Part shown: positions 23,735 to 31,460 of the stretch, piece after piece
How the letters are laid out: each line of letters starts with the position of its first letter
Position numbering within the stretch: the stretch's first letter is position 1
Virus record (IMG/VR): IMGVR_UViG_3300042914_004380
Coordinates: 1-38,049 of that record
Origin: a virus
Direction: 5' to 3' (one strand)
DNA: 38,049 bases
Program-made: the position numbers and the translations under genes
Notes under the pieces: generated by a model
Told to the model about the DNA's origin: nothing
Database searches by the model: none
What the model saw: the letters and a program-made list of their open reading frames with translations, nothing else

Positions 23735-24082
23735 ATGACAACATTAAAAGTTGATTTCATTACGTTTGCAGGCGCATCTTCTGACGTAACGCTTGAAGTT
23801 TCAGGCATTGCAAGCAGCGGTAACTATGCCATTGCAACAGGCTTGATTGATCCGACAACAAACAATATTTCAACAACAGGTGCCATCTCTGGAGGTACCT
23901 ATAAAACCAGTGGGAATGTCACCGTGATCAGCGGGGGCGGCGCCATTAGTCCTTATGGATTGTATGTTTTGGCTTCTGGAGCCCCGTGGGCAGGTGCATC
24001 GATCACGTACAGCAGCGGTACGCAAACTGTTTGGCAAACACTCACAAGTACTGCACTTTCTATTGCATTAGGTAAGTGCTAA
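23735..24082 (+). CDS. Small virion-type protein B, paralog of A
   Basis: 115 aa, beginning 2 nt after the stop of protein A. It carries the same ISTTGAISGGTYKTSGNVTV core and PYGLY motif as its neighbour. The two differ at both ends (A has a VSGQVLRTNADG insertion; B has a PWAGASITYSSG segment). Tandem duplication followed by divergence is the simplest reading. A virion accessory role is inferred from location. Confidence 0.65.
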   Translation: MTTLKVDFITFAGASSDVTLEVSGIASSGNYAIATGLIDPTTNNISTTGAISGGTYKTSGNVTVISGGGAISPYGLYVLASGAPWAGASITYSSGTQTVWQTLTSTALSIALGKC

Positions 24083-24088
24083 TATAAA
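24083..24088 (+). promoter_or_regulatory. TATAAA late-promoter-like element
   Basis: GCTAATATAAAAG just after protein B's stop; TATAAA starts 24 nt before the ATG at 24107. Resembles the 4597 element. No -35 box. Confidence 0.3.
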
Positions 24089-24106
24089 AGAAAAGTAGAT
24101 CCTAAA

Positions 24107-24442
24107 ATGCCTGAAGCGTTTACAAATAGTGGTGTACAGCTAACAACGACTGGCATCACTGATGTTTATCAGGTGCCCACTTCGTCAGGCGCCCGGACCG
24201 TTGTGTTGTCCTCCCTGGCCGCTAACGTGACAGGAACTGTAGCCATCACTTACAACCTGGACGTTACAAATAGCAGCAATACTTTGGTTGCAAGCATCGC
24301 CAAGCAAATCACAATTCCCGCTGGTGCAACTCTGGAGCTGATCCCCAACAAGGTTGTGTTAACTTCTGGCCAAAAGCTGCGTGCTACAGCAGGTGCAGCA
24401 AGTGGTATTCATGTGGTCACATCCGTCCTGGAAATTACTTGA
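24107..24442 (+). CDS. Small beta-sandwich virion-type protein
   Basis: 111 aa, strongly beta (TGITDVYQVPTSSGARTVVL, VTGTVAITYNLDVTNSSN, KQITIPAGATLELIPNKVVL). This reads as an Ig-like or jelly-roll sandwich with a repeating strand pattern; phages use similar small proteins as capsid or tail decoration. It lies between fibre-type and propeller-type genes. Not recognised at family level. Confidence 0.7.
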   Translation: MPEAFTNSGVQLTTTGITDVYQVPTSSGARTVVLSSLAANVTGTVAITYNLDVTNSSNTLVASIAKQITIPAGATLELIPNKVVLTSGQKLRATAGAASGIHVVTSVLEIT

Positions 24443-24449
24443 TCTATAA

Positions 24450-26135
24450 ATGTCCTTAGAAACATTCGAAGCGGGATACGCAGGCGCACGTCCGCCTCGG
24501 AAGGGCACACAGTGGTCTGGCGTCTGGAGACTTCAACAGCAAGTTGATCGGATTATTGATACCGCATGGCCGCAGCCGTGGGGGCTGGCCGGTGCACGAT
24601 CTGATTTTCCAATATTCAGCATTGCTGACCAAGAGACAACTTCTACTGACGTGTTTTTTAAATCAGACGGTACTAAATTTTATATTGTTGGCAGCACAAA
24701 CGATACCGTCTATCAATACTCCTGTTCTACTGCATGGGATATCAACACTGCATCTTATGACAGTAAATCATTCAGTGTTACAACGCAAGAAACTAATCCA
24801 ACAGGATTGTTTTTTAAATCAGATGGTACTACGTTTTATATCCTTGGCAGCGGAAGCGATGCCATATATCAATACTCTTGTTCTACTGCATGGGATGTAA
24901 GTACAGCATCTTATGACAGTAAATCATTTAGTGTTAATGCGCAAGAGTCTGGGCCAACTGGATTATTTTTCAAAGATGACGGTACTAAGTTTTATATTAT
25001 TGGCAGCGGAAGCGATACCATATATCAATACTCATGTTCCACTGCATGGGATGTGAGTACTGCATCGTATGACAGTAAGTCATTTAGTGTTACAACGCAA
25101 GAAACTACTCCAACCGGATTATTTTTCAAAGATGACGGCACTAAGTTTTATATTGTCGGCACTACAAACGATACCGTCTATCAATACTCTTGTTCTACCG
25201 CATGGGATGTAAGTACTGCATCGTATGACAGTAAATCATTTAGTGTTGGAACACAGGAAACTAGTCCTGGAGGACTGTTTTTTAAATCAGATGGCACTAA
25301 GTTCTATATCATTGGTAATACAAACGATACCGTACTTGAATACTCTCTATTAACTCCCTGGGATGTTAGTACGGCTTATGCCGCTTATTTCTATGTGGGT
25401 GGACAAGATGGTTCTCCTCAAGATCTTACTTTTAAAACTGATGGCACCAAATTTTATATTGTTGGAGCCACAAACGATACAGTATATCAATACTCATGTT
25501 CTACAGCATGGGATGTAAGCACAGCATCGTATGACAGTAAATCATTCAGTGTTACAACGCAAGAAACTAATCCAACAGGATTGTTTTTTAAATCTGATGG
25601 CACTAAGTTCTATATCATTGGTAATACAAACGATACCGTATATCAATACTCTTGTTCTACGGCATGGGACATAAGTACTGCATCGTATGACAGTAAGTCA
25701 TTCAGTGTTGTAACACAGGACAATGCCCCAACTGGTATATTTTTTAAAGATGACGGGACTAAATTTTATATTGTTGGTAATACAAACGATACAGTCTATC
25801 AATACTCTTGTTCTACGGCATGGGACATAAGTACTGCATCGTATGACAGTAAGTCATTCAGTGTTGTAACACAGGACAATGCCCCAACTGGTATATTTTT
25901 TAAAGATGACGGCACTAAATTTTATATTGTTGGTATTACAAACGATACCGTTTATCAATACTCTTGTTCTACCGCATGGGATGTAAGTACTGCATCATAT
26001 GATAGCAAGTCATTCAGTGTTAATACGCAAGAAAATGCTCCACAAACTTTATTTTTTAAATCTGACGGCACCAAGTTTTATATTGTAGGCACAGGATTTG
26101 ATACGGTTTATCAATACTCTCTTCTATTAGAATAA
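24450..26135 (+). CDS. Beta-propeller-type repeat protein 1
   Basis: 561 aa. After an N-terminal unit of about 50 residues with many Trp (QWSGVWRLQQQVD, DTAWPQPWGL), nine full 52-aa repeats plus a shorter tenth follow. Repeat consensus: FFKSDGTKFYIVGxTNDTVYQYSCSTAWDVSTASYDSKSFSVxTQExxPTGL. Repeat 5 is the odd one (VLEYSLLTPWDVS, then GGQDGSPQDL). The D-G-T-K-F-Y-I-x-G strand and YQYS...WD strand suggest propeller blades. Such repeats are common in phage and bacterial surface proteins. Likely a receptor-binding or decoration protein; the N-terminal unit would be the virion anchor. Repeats 7 and 8 are almost identical in DNA. Confidence 0.75.
   Translation: MSLETFEAGYAGARPPRKGTQWSGVWRLQQQVDRIIDTAWPQPWGLAGARSDFPIFSIADQETTSTDVFFKSDGTKFYIVGSTNDTVYQYSCSTAWDINTASYDSKSFSVTTQETNPTGLFFKSDGTTFYILGSGSDAIYQYSCSTAWDVSTASYDSKSFSVNAQESGPTGLFFKDDGTKFYIIGSGSDTIYQYSCSTAWDVSTASYDSKSFSVTTQETTPTGLFFKDDGTKFYIVGTTNDTVYQYSCSTAWDVSTASYDSKSFSVGTQETSPGGLFFKSDGTKFYIIGNTNDTVLEYSLLTPWDVSTAYAAYFYVGGQDGSPQDLTFKTDGTKFYIVGATNDTVYQYSCSTAWDVSTASYDSKSFSVTTQETNPTGLFFKSDGTKFYIIGNTNDTVYQYSCSTAWDISTASYDSKSFSVVTQDNAPTGIFFKDDGTKFYIVGNTNDTVYQYSCSTAWDISTASYDSKSFSVVTQDNAPTGIFFKDDGTKFYIVGITNDTVYQYSCSTAWDVSTASYDSKSFSVNTQENAPQTLFFKSDGTKFYIVGTGFDTVYQYSLLLE
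25641..25912 (+). repeat. Near-identical tandem repeat units inside propeller gene 1
   Basis: 25641-25756 and 25797-25912 are identical over 116 bp at 156-bp spacing, and most of the flanking bases also match. The unit equals one 52-aa blade. This is the signature of a recent unequal-recombination duplication of a blade. Confidence 0.85.
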
Positions 26136-26150
26136 GGAAAAAATAAAAAG

Positions 26151-28643
26151 ATGAAAGGTAATTACATCGGTAAAAAACCTGTTGGTTACGGCCAAATCTC
26201 CTCGGGTAAACCTGGGATGTGGGAGATTTATGACCAAGGGCAATTCACCCGGGATGGCGAGTGGACTGGACTACCCTGGGAAGTGGACAAGGGGTATTAC
26301 ACGAATAAGCAATGGCCGCTTGGATTATCAGAAACTGCTTTTCAAGACGTTCAATTCAGTACTGATGGAACTAAGTTTTATACTGTTGGCACTACAAACG
26401 ATACCATCTATCAATACTCTTGTTCTACTGCATGGGATGTAAGTACTGCATCGTATGATAGCAAGTCATTCAGTGTTAATACGCAAGAAAGTAATCCAAA
26501 TGGATTATTTTTCAAAGATGACGGTACTAAGTTTTATATTATTGGCAGTACCAACGATACCGTCTATCAATATTCTTGTTATACAGCATGGGATGTAAGT
26601 ACAGCATCTTATGACAGTAAATCATTTAGTATTAATGCGCAAGAGACTGGGCCAAATGGATTATTTTTCAAAGATGACGGTACTAAGTTTTATATTGTCG
26701 GCACTACAAACGATACCGTATATCAATACTCCTGTTCCACTGCATGGGATGTGAGTACTGCATCGTATGACAGTAAATCGTTTAGTGTTGCAACGCAAGA
26801 AACTAGTCCACAGGGATTATTTTTTAAGGATGATGGCACTAAGTTTTATATTATAGGCAGTGCAACCGATACCGTCTATCAATACTCATGTTCTACAGCA
26901 TGGGATGTAAGCACTGGGTCTTACGATAGTAAACTCTGCAGGGTTTTATTTGAAGGCACACCAACAGGCCTTTGTTTTAAATCTGATGGCACCAAGTTAT
27001 ATGTAATTGGTACTACCAATAACAGGGTCTATGAATTCACTTTATCTACAGCTTGGGATGTAAGCACAAACAACCAAGCGGGAAGTGGGTTTTATATTGG
27101 TGGACAAGAAGGTCTTTCAACCGATGTGCATTTTAAGGATGATGGGACCAAGTTTTATATTGTTGGACAAACAAACGATACCGTCTATCAATACTCATGT
27201 TCTACTGCGTGGGATGTCAGTACTGCATCGTATGACAGTAAATCATTTAGTGTCCAAACACAAGAAACAAATCCGCAAGCATTATTTTTCAAAGATGATG
27301 GCACTAAGTTTTATATTGTTGGAACTACAAGTGATTCGGTTTTTCAGTACGCATGTTCTACTGCATGGGATATCAGTACTGCATCGTATGACAATAAATC
27401 ATTCAGTGTTAATACGCAAGAAAGTACTCCAACAGGATTATTCTTTAAACCTGACGGCACTAAGTTTTATGTAATTGGCAACACAACTGATGCCATTTAT
27501 CAATACTCATGTTCTACCGCATGGGATGTAAGTACTGCATCGTATGACAGCAAGTCATTTAGTGTTGGTGGACAAGATGGAAGTTCAAGTTCAGTAGTTT
27601 TCAAAAATGATGGCACTACATTTTACATGTTAGGTTTTACATCGGACGCCATTTATCAATACTCATGTTCTACAGCATGGGATGTAAGTACTGCATCGTA
27701 TGACAGCAAGTCATTTAGTGTTAGTGCACAAGAAGTTACTGGGCATGGATTGGCGTTTAAATCTGATGGCACAAGGTTATATATTGTTGGTCAAACAAAC
27801 GATACCGTTTGGCAGTATGACCTTCCCCTAGCCTGGGATATCGTAAACGCTGGCTTTACTGCTAAAAATATGAATGCGGCGTTGCAAGACACATCTCCAC
27901 AAGATATTACATTTAAACCAGATGGCACGCGTTTTTATGTTACTGGTAACGCAAATGATTCAGTTTTTCAATACGACTGCAGCAATCCCTGGGATGTAAC
28001 CACAGCTTTCTTTAATAAAACAGCTAGTGGCGCTTTTGCTAGGGCACGGGTTGGCTTGCAAGACACTACTCCAAATGGAGCATTTTTTAAAGACGATGGC
28101 ACTAAATTTTATATAGTCGGCAACGCAACCGATACTGTATATCAATACTCTTGTTCTACGGCATGGGATGTAAGTACGGCATCATATGACAATAAATCAT
28201 TCAGTGTTACAACGCAAGAAACTAATCCAAGTGGATTATTTTTCAAAGATGACGGCACTAAGTTTTATATTGTTGGCGTTGCAAACGATACCATATATCA
28301 ATACTCATGTTCCACTGCATGGGATGTAAGTACAGCATCGTATGACAGTAAATCATTTAGTGTTGCAACACAAGAAACTACTCCATTAGGATTATTTTTT
28401 AAAGATGACGGCACCAAGTTTTATATTGTTGGAAATATAAACGATACCGTTTATCAATACTCATGTTCTACTGCATGGGATATAAGTACTGCAGCATACG
28501 AAAGTAAGTCATTGAGCGTTCTTTTGCAAACAACCAGTTCTGCTGGAGTCTGCGTTGGATATTACGGCAGTATTTTATACATTGTTGATAGTACTTCTTC
28601 TGCAACTGTTGTCCCAGCTGTTTATCAATATTATCTAACGTAA
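26151..28643 (+). CDS. Beta-propeller-type repeat protein 2
   Basis: 830 aa, starting 16 nt after the first propeller gene. A different N-terminal unit (MKGNYIGKKPVGYGQISSGK, then WEIYDQGQFTRDGEWTGLPW) precedes 14 recognisable 52-aa blades with consensus FFKDDGTKFYIVGxTNDTVYQYSCSTAWDVSTAS, plus a decayed fifteenth (YGSILYIVDSTS...YQYYLT). Repeats 5, 10 and 11 are the diverged ones. Fourteen blades could fold as two seven-bladed propellers, which is conjecture. It is clearly a paralog of gene 1, and the two probably give alternative or combined surface-binding proteins. A weak GGAAAAAA purine stretch precedes the ATG. Confidence 0.75.
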   Translation: MKGNYIGKKPVGYGQISSGKPGMWEIYDQGQFTRDGEWTGLPWEVDKGYYTNKQWPLGLSETAFQDVQFSTDGTKFYTVGTTNDTIYQYSCSTAWDVSTASYDSKSFSVNTQESNPNGLFFKDDGTKFYIIGSTNDTVYQYSCYTAWDVSTASYDSKSFSINAQETGPNGLFFKDDGTKFYIVGTTNDTVYQYSCSTAWDVSTASYDSKSFSVATQETSPQGLFFKDDGTKFYIIGSATDTVYQYSCSTAWDVSTGSYDSKLCRVLFEGTPTGLCFKSDGTKLYVIGTTNNRVYEFTLSTAWDVSTNNQAGSGFYIGGQEGLSTDVHFKDDGTKFYIVGQTNDTVYQYSCSTAWDVSTASYDSKSFSVQTQETNPQALFFKDDGTKFYIVGTTSDSVFQYACSTAWDISTASYDNKSFSVNTQESTPTGLFFKPDGTKFYVIGNTTDAIYQYSCSTAWDVSTASYDSKSFSVGGQDGSSSSVVFKNDGTTFYMLGFTSDAIYQYSCSTAWDVSTASYDSKSFSVSAQEVTGHGLAFKSDGTRLYIVGQTNDTVWQYDLPLAWDIVNAGFTAKNMNAALQDTSPQDITFKPDGTRFYVTGNANDSVFQYDCSNPWDVTTAFFNKTASGAFARARVGLQDTTPNGAFFKDDGTKFYIVGNATDTVYQYSCSTAWDVSTASYDNKSFSVTTQETNPSGLFFKDDGTKFYIVGVANDTIYQYSCSTAWDVSTASYDSKSFSVATQETTPLGLFFKDDGTKFYIVGNINDTVYQYSCSTAWDISTAAYESKSLSVLLQTTSSAGVCVGYYGSILYIVDSTSSATVVPAVYQYYLT

Positions 28644-28660
28644 ACAACGAGGCATCTAAA

Positions 28661-29773
28661 ATGACAATACGTTTAAAAGATGCGGCAAGATACTATAACG
28701 AACTACCACATCAATTAAAAGCCTGGGATTGGCTTGAGCAAAACACACCGCCAAACACACTGGCCGAGTTCGCCAAACAATACAGAAACGAACAAGCCAC
28801 TACGCAACCGTATCCCAACACATGGGAAGGTTTGATCAGTGCCGCCAAAGAAGCCGGGGCCAAATACCCAGAATGTGTTGCGGCCCAGTGGGCACTAGAA
28901 AGCAGCTGGGGCAAACACACCTCAGGAGTAAATAATTTCTTTGGTTTAAAAGGGTCTGGAACCAGCGTCAACACCCAAGAATTCATAAACGGAAAATGGA
29001 TCACCATCAAAGACGGTTTCATTGATTTTCCTGATCTTTATTCCTGTGTTTGTTATTTAGTTGATCGTTGGTACAAAGACTTTGGTAAATACAAAGGCGT
29101 TAATCGTGCCACAAGCAGAAATGAATGCGCTGAGCTATTGGTAAAAGAAGGGTATGCAACGGATCCCGACTACAGCAAAAAGCTCATTCAAATCATGGAC
29201 CGAGAAACCAAGACAAGTGAGCCCATTAAGCCGGAGCCAACACAAAATAAAATCTTAACCGTCCCGTATGAATACCAACTTGATAATCAATCGCAAACAG
29301 GGTACCGGGAATGTTTCTCCTCCACATGTGCAATGATTGCCAAATATTACGGAAAAGTAAAAAACGATGACGAATATAACAAAATCCGCAGCCGATATGG
29401 AGACACAACCGCCAAAAATGCACAGCTTGCTGCATTAACATCCCTGGGCCTTAAAGCCAAGTTTATTACCAACGGAAACGCAACACTTTTGGAAAATGAA
29501 ATTAACGCAGGCAGACCCGTTGCTGTCGGTTGGTTACACAAAGGAAGTATTGGTTATCCCACAGGTGGCGGCCATTGGAGCTGTTGTATTGGTTACACGC
29601 CAACCACGTTTGTTTTCAATGATCCAAACGGAGAAGCTGACATGGTTAATGGCGGATATGTCAGCAATCAAGCTCAACGCGGAAAAAGCGTACAATACAG
29701 CCGTAAAAATTGGTTACGTCGTTGGGAATGCGACGGCAAAAACACAGGGTGGGCTCTTCTTGTCGCAAAGTGA
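28661..29773 (+). CDS. Bifunctional lysin: glucosaminidase plus C39-like peptidase
   Basis: 370 aa. Residues 1-45 form a short helical module (DAARYYNELPHQLKAWDWL), a type seen in cyanophage/cyanobacterial wall hydrolases. Residues 50-185 are a glucosaminidase-type domain (LytD/FlgJ-like) with catalytic E80 in WALESSWGKH. Residues 200-370 resemble a C39/C39-like papain-type cysteine peptidase: YRECFSSTCAMIAKYYG (C218 nucleophile), GGHWSCCIGY (H305), VFNDPNG (D321). One protein could therefore cut both glycan and peptide. It follows the adhesins, so a tail-tip or lysis enzyme are both possible. GAGG lies about 10 nt upstream of the ATG, and the stop overlaps the next GTG. Confidence 0.8.
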   Translation: MTIRLKDAARYYNELPHQLKAWDWLEQNTPPNTLAEFAKQYRNEQATTQPYPNTWEGLISAAKEAGAKYPECVAAQWALESSWGKHTSGVNNFFGLKGSGTSVNTQEFINGKWITIKDGFIDFPDLYSCVCYLVDRWYKDFGKYKGVNRATSRNECAELLVKEGYATDPDYSKKLIQIMDRETKTSEPIKPEPTQNKILTVPYEYQLDNQSQTGYRECFSSTCAMIAKYYGKVKNDDEYNKIRSRYGDTTAKNAQLAALTSLGLKAKFITNGNATLLENEINAGRPVAVGWLHKGSIGYPTGGGHWSCCIGYTPTTFVFNDPNGEADMVNGGYVSNQAQRGKSVQYSRKNWLRRWECDGKNTGWALLVAK

Positions 29774-29931
29774 AAAAATATAAAGAACCCCACATACTGG
29801 TCAATGTTTGTTGGGAATTAGGCGATGAAAAAAAATGCGTCACTCTCAACAAGAATGACGCTTATGCAACTAGAGATTGGGTGGAAGAACAAGGTGGATG
29901 TGTTTATTGGTTCCAAGCTCTTCCCAACTGA
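29770..29931 (+). CDS. Small hypothetical protein
   Basis: 53 aa (begins MKKYKEPHILVNVCWELGDE). The GTG start overlaps the lysin stop (GTGA), a coupling used elsewhere here. Contains three Cys and a YWFQALPN end, and reads as a compact beta-alpha unit. It ends 1 nt before the opposing gene. Function unknown. Confidence 0.65.
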   Translation: MKKYKEPHILVNVCWELGDEKKCVTLNKNDAYATRDWVEEQGGCVYWFQALPN

Positions 29932-30096
29932 TTAGCGTTGCTTGGCGCGGCCAACGACGAGGGCGGCAATTTCAATCAACCGATAAAATTTCCGCACAAG
30001 AGTATCGTCTTTCGGCGTCGGCGTTAATGCGGTAATGGCAGAAGCAGCAGCGTGAATGGCAAGGGCCACTTCCAAGTACTCATTAAGTTTGTGCAT
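29932..30096 (-). CDS. Very small helical protein
   Basis: 54 aa: starts MHKLNEYLEVALAIHAAASA, middle LTPTPKDDTLVRKFYRLIEI, ends ALVVGRAKQR. Two hydrophobic helical stretches with charged ends suggest a small helical hairpin. It ends immediately next to the opposing gene's stop with no spacer, a tight convergent boundary at 29931/29932. It is too short for ordinary callers, but the frame is intact and protein-like. Confidence 0.6.
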   Translation of the reverse strand: MHKLNEYLEVALAIHAAASAITALTPTPKDDTLVRKFYRLIEIAALVVGRAKQR

Positions 30097-30115
30097 GATA
30101 ATAATGCCGTTTCTT

Positions 30116-30430
30116 TTATTTTAAATCTTTATCCCTATAAAAGAAAAATGCTTTATGTTCTTCATCGATTACCCAATGTCCTGGCTCATGTTTTAAAAAC
30201 CAGCGTTTCCACACCCGAAACTGTTTATCTGCCTTTGCTGATTCACAACGAAAAGCAACTGAATCTCCTGGAGGAATCCATGTTTGCATTTGACGTGTAA
30301 AACGAATCGCAATGGCTTGCGTTAAATTTCCCGTCTTACCGGTCAAATTCATATCCAGGCGGCGGGCTCTGCCGTTTTTGCGGCGTTTCATCCAATCGTT
30401 GATTTGACGGTTCGATTTGGATGCGGCCAT
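30116..30430 (-). CDS. Basic protein, possible C-terminal half of a frameshifted product
   Basis: 104 aa from ATG 30430 (the frame is open to 30553). Basic and Trp-rich: ASKSNRQINDWMKRRKNGRA, FTRQMQTWIPPGDSVAFRCE, KWFLK-like RVWKRWFLKHEPGHWVIDEE. It probably binds nucleic acid. It overlaps the preceding gene's end by 95 nt, and a +1 shift between 30430 and 30463 would join the two into one protein. No good RBS precedes the ATG. Confidence 0.55.
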   Translation of the reverse strand: MAASKSNRQINDWMKRRKNGRARRLDMNLTGKTGNLTQAIAIRFTRQMQTWIPPGDSVAFRCESAKADKQFRVWKRWFLKHEPGHWVIDEEHKAFFFYRDKDLK

Positions 30431-30563
30431 GCTGGCTAGCCACACACAACCATTCGTTGTCATGATCCACGGGATAAGTCGTACCTTGACGTAAATCCCA
30501 GTCGGCAAAAAAATCTTCCCAGTCCTCTTCCGTCGTCTCGTACGAAATCCCATCTGTGCTCAT
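30336..30563 (-). CDS. Acidic small protein, possible N-terminal half of a frameshifted product
   Basis: 75 aa from ATG 30563 (78 aa from TTG 30572). The first 50 residues are acidic and coherent (GISYETTEEDWEDFFADWDL, then DHDNEWLCVASQHG). The last 25 are Pro/Gln/Arg-rich and look like tail noise. It starts 6 nt after the previous gene's stop. An acidic half followed by a basic half in another frame suggests one protein split by a +1 shift, or two genes overlapping by 95 nt. Confidence 0.5.
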   Translation of the reverse strand: MSTDGISYETTEEDWEDFFADWDLRQGTTYPVDHDNEWLCVASQHGRIQIEPSNQRLDETPQKRQSPPPGYEFDR

Positions 30564-30568
30564 TTCAA

Positions 30569-30694
30569 TCAAAGATCATATAAACGACATTCAGGCGCCC
30601 ATGGATTTTCCTGGCAGTACAAAAGAAAAAGCTCTTGTGTTGTTTTATTTTTTCTTTGTAATTTACAGCGCAAAAACCGAAGGAGCGAAATCAT
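30569..30694 (-). CDS. Small conserved-looking protein
   Basis: 41 aa, start set by an ATGA overlap with the preceding gene (ATG 30692-30694). Sequence MISLLRFLRCKLQRKNKTTQ then ELFLLYCQENPWAPECRLYDL. The ELxxLYCxENPxAPECRxY ending resembles short proteins I have seen in cyanophage genomes, function unknown. Ends just before the next gene. Confidence 0.6.
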   Translation of the reverse strand: MISLLRFLRCKLQRKNKTTQELFLLYCQENPWAPECRLYDL

Positions 30695-31434
30695 GGTTGG
30701 GTTGCTAAGGGAACAAGAACTGCCGGGAACGGAACGCCTTGTTGATGTTCGCGCTGCCATGCTTCATCCCAATCTGATAATGAATGAGTATGAAGATCGT
30801 TCTCAACATAATCACTAACCGTGTCAGCAATTACATAGCTTTCCTCCGTGTCTTCATATAATAAGTAGGCATAATCCTCTAGGAGGATTTCAAACATTGT
30901 TGTTGGGAATTCAACAACAAATGCCACTTCATAAGCCAAAGGTTCGTTTCGAGTTGTTGATACACACATCAGATACGAACCGGCATCAAGAGGATAATAC
31001 CGATCGTCGCCTCGGTCTAGTCGCGCTGGATCAAATGTGTTGTACAAGTCGGACTGTTTGTTCATCACGTGCCCGACATAGGGATAATAAATATCCCCGT
31101 TAACTTGTTCTGAAACGCTATCGCGATCAAAAATAGAACGCCCCTCTATTGGGTTATGGTTTAAATCGTATGTTGAAACATTGATATATTGAGGCCTTGG
31201 ACCACCTTTAGCAATGATGATCCAAGCGGGAGAAACTAAGTCAATTTGAAACCAGTGATTGTAAGTGCCGCCGCCAAAACCACCGTTAGAAATAAAGTTT
31301 GTATCAGCACGCCCAATGACCTGGTTCTTTGGACCCAAAGTTCCAGTTAACTTTCGCACCGACAACTGACTAAATGACCCAAGCAAAAGAGGATCATTCT
31401 TTGTTCTTTGTCTTTGTTGTTGCGAAGTACGCAT
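30691..31434 (-). CDS. Beta-rich virion-like hypothetical protein
   Basis: 247 aa. The N-terminal 25 residues are basic and Gln-rich (MRTSQQQRQRTKNDP). Then a beta-rich domain follows with HWFQIDLVSPAWIIIAKGG, DAGSYLMCVSTTRNEPLAYE and an acidic tail DYVENDLHTHSLSDWDEAWQ. The ....WFxIxL....G.Y.L.V pattern looks like a pre-peptidase C-terminal or carbohydrate-binding-like sandwich. It may be a virion accessory protein despite its isolated location. TATAAT overlaps its own start codon (31433-31438, reverse strand). Confidence 0.65.
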   Translation of the reverse strand: MRTSQQQRQRTKNDPLLLGSFSQLSVRKLTGTLGPKNQVIGRADTNFISNGGFGGGTYNHWFQIDLVSPAWIIIAKGGPRPQYINVSTYDLNHNPIEGRSIFDRDSVSEQVNGDIYYPYVGHVMNKQSDLYNTFDPARLDRGDDRYYPLDAGSYLMCVSTTRNEPLAYEVAFVVEFPTTMFEILLEDYAYLLYEDTEESYVIADTVSDYVENDLHTHSLSDWDEAWQREHQQGVPFPAVLVPLATQP

Positions 31435-31460
31435 TATAATCGCAATCTTTTTCTTACATT

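Noticed and set aside
24640-28640. CRISPR-like regular DNA repeats
   Set aside because: Repeats have a 156-bp period and are in-frame with two long coding sequences; they encode protein blades, with no unique short spacers.
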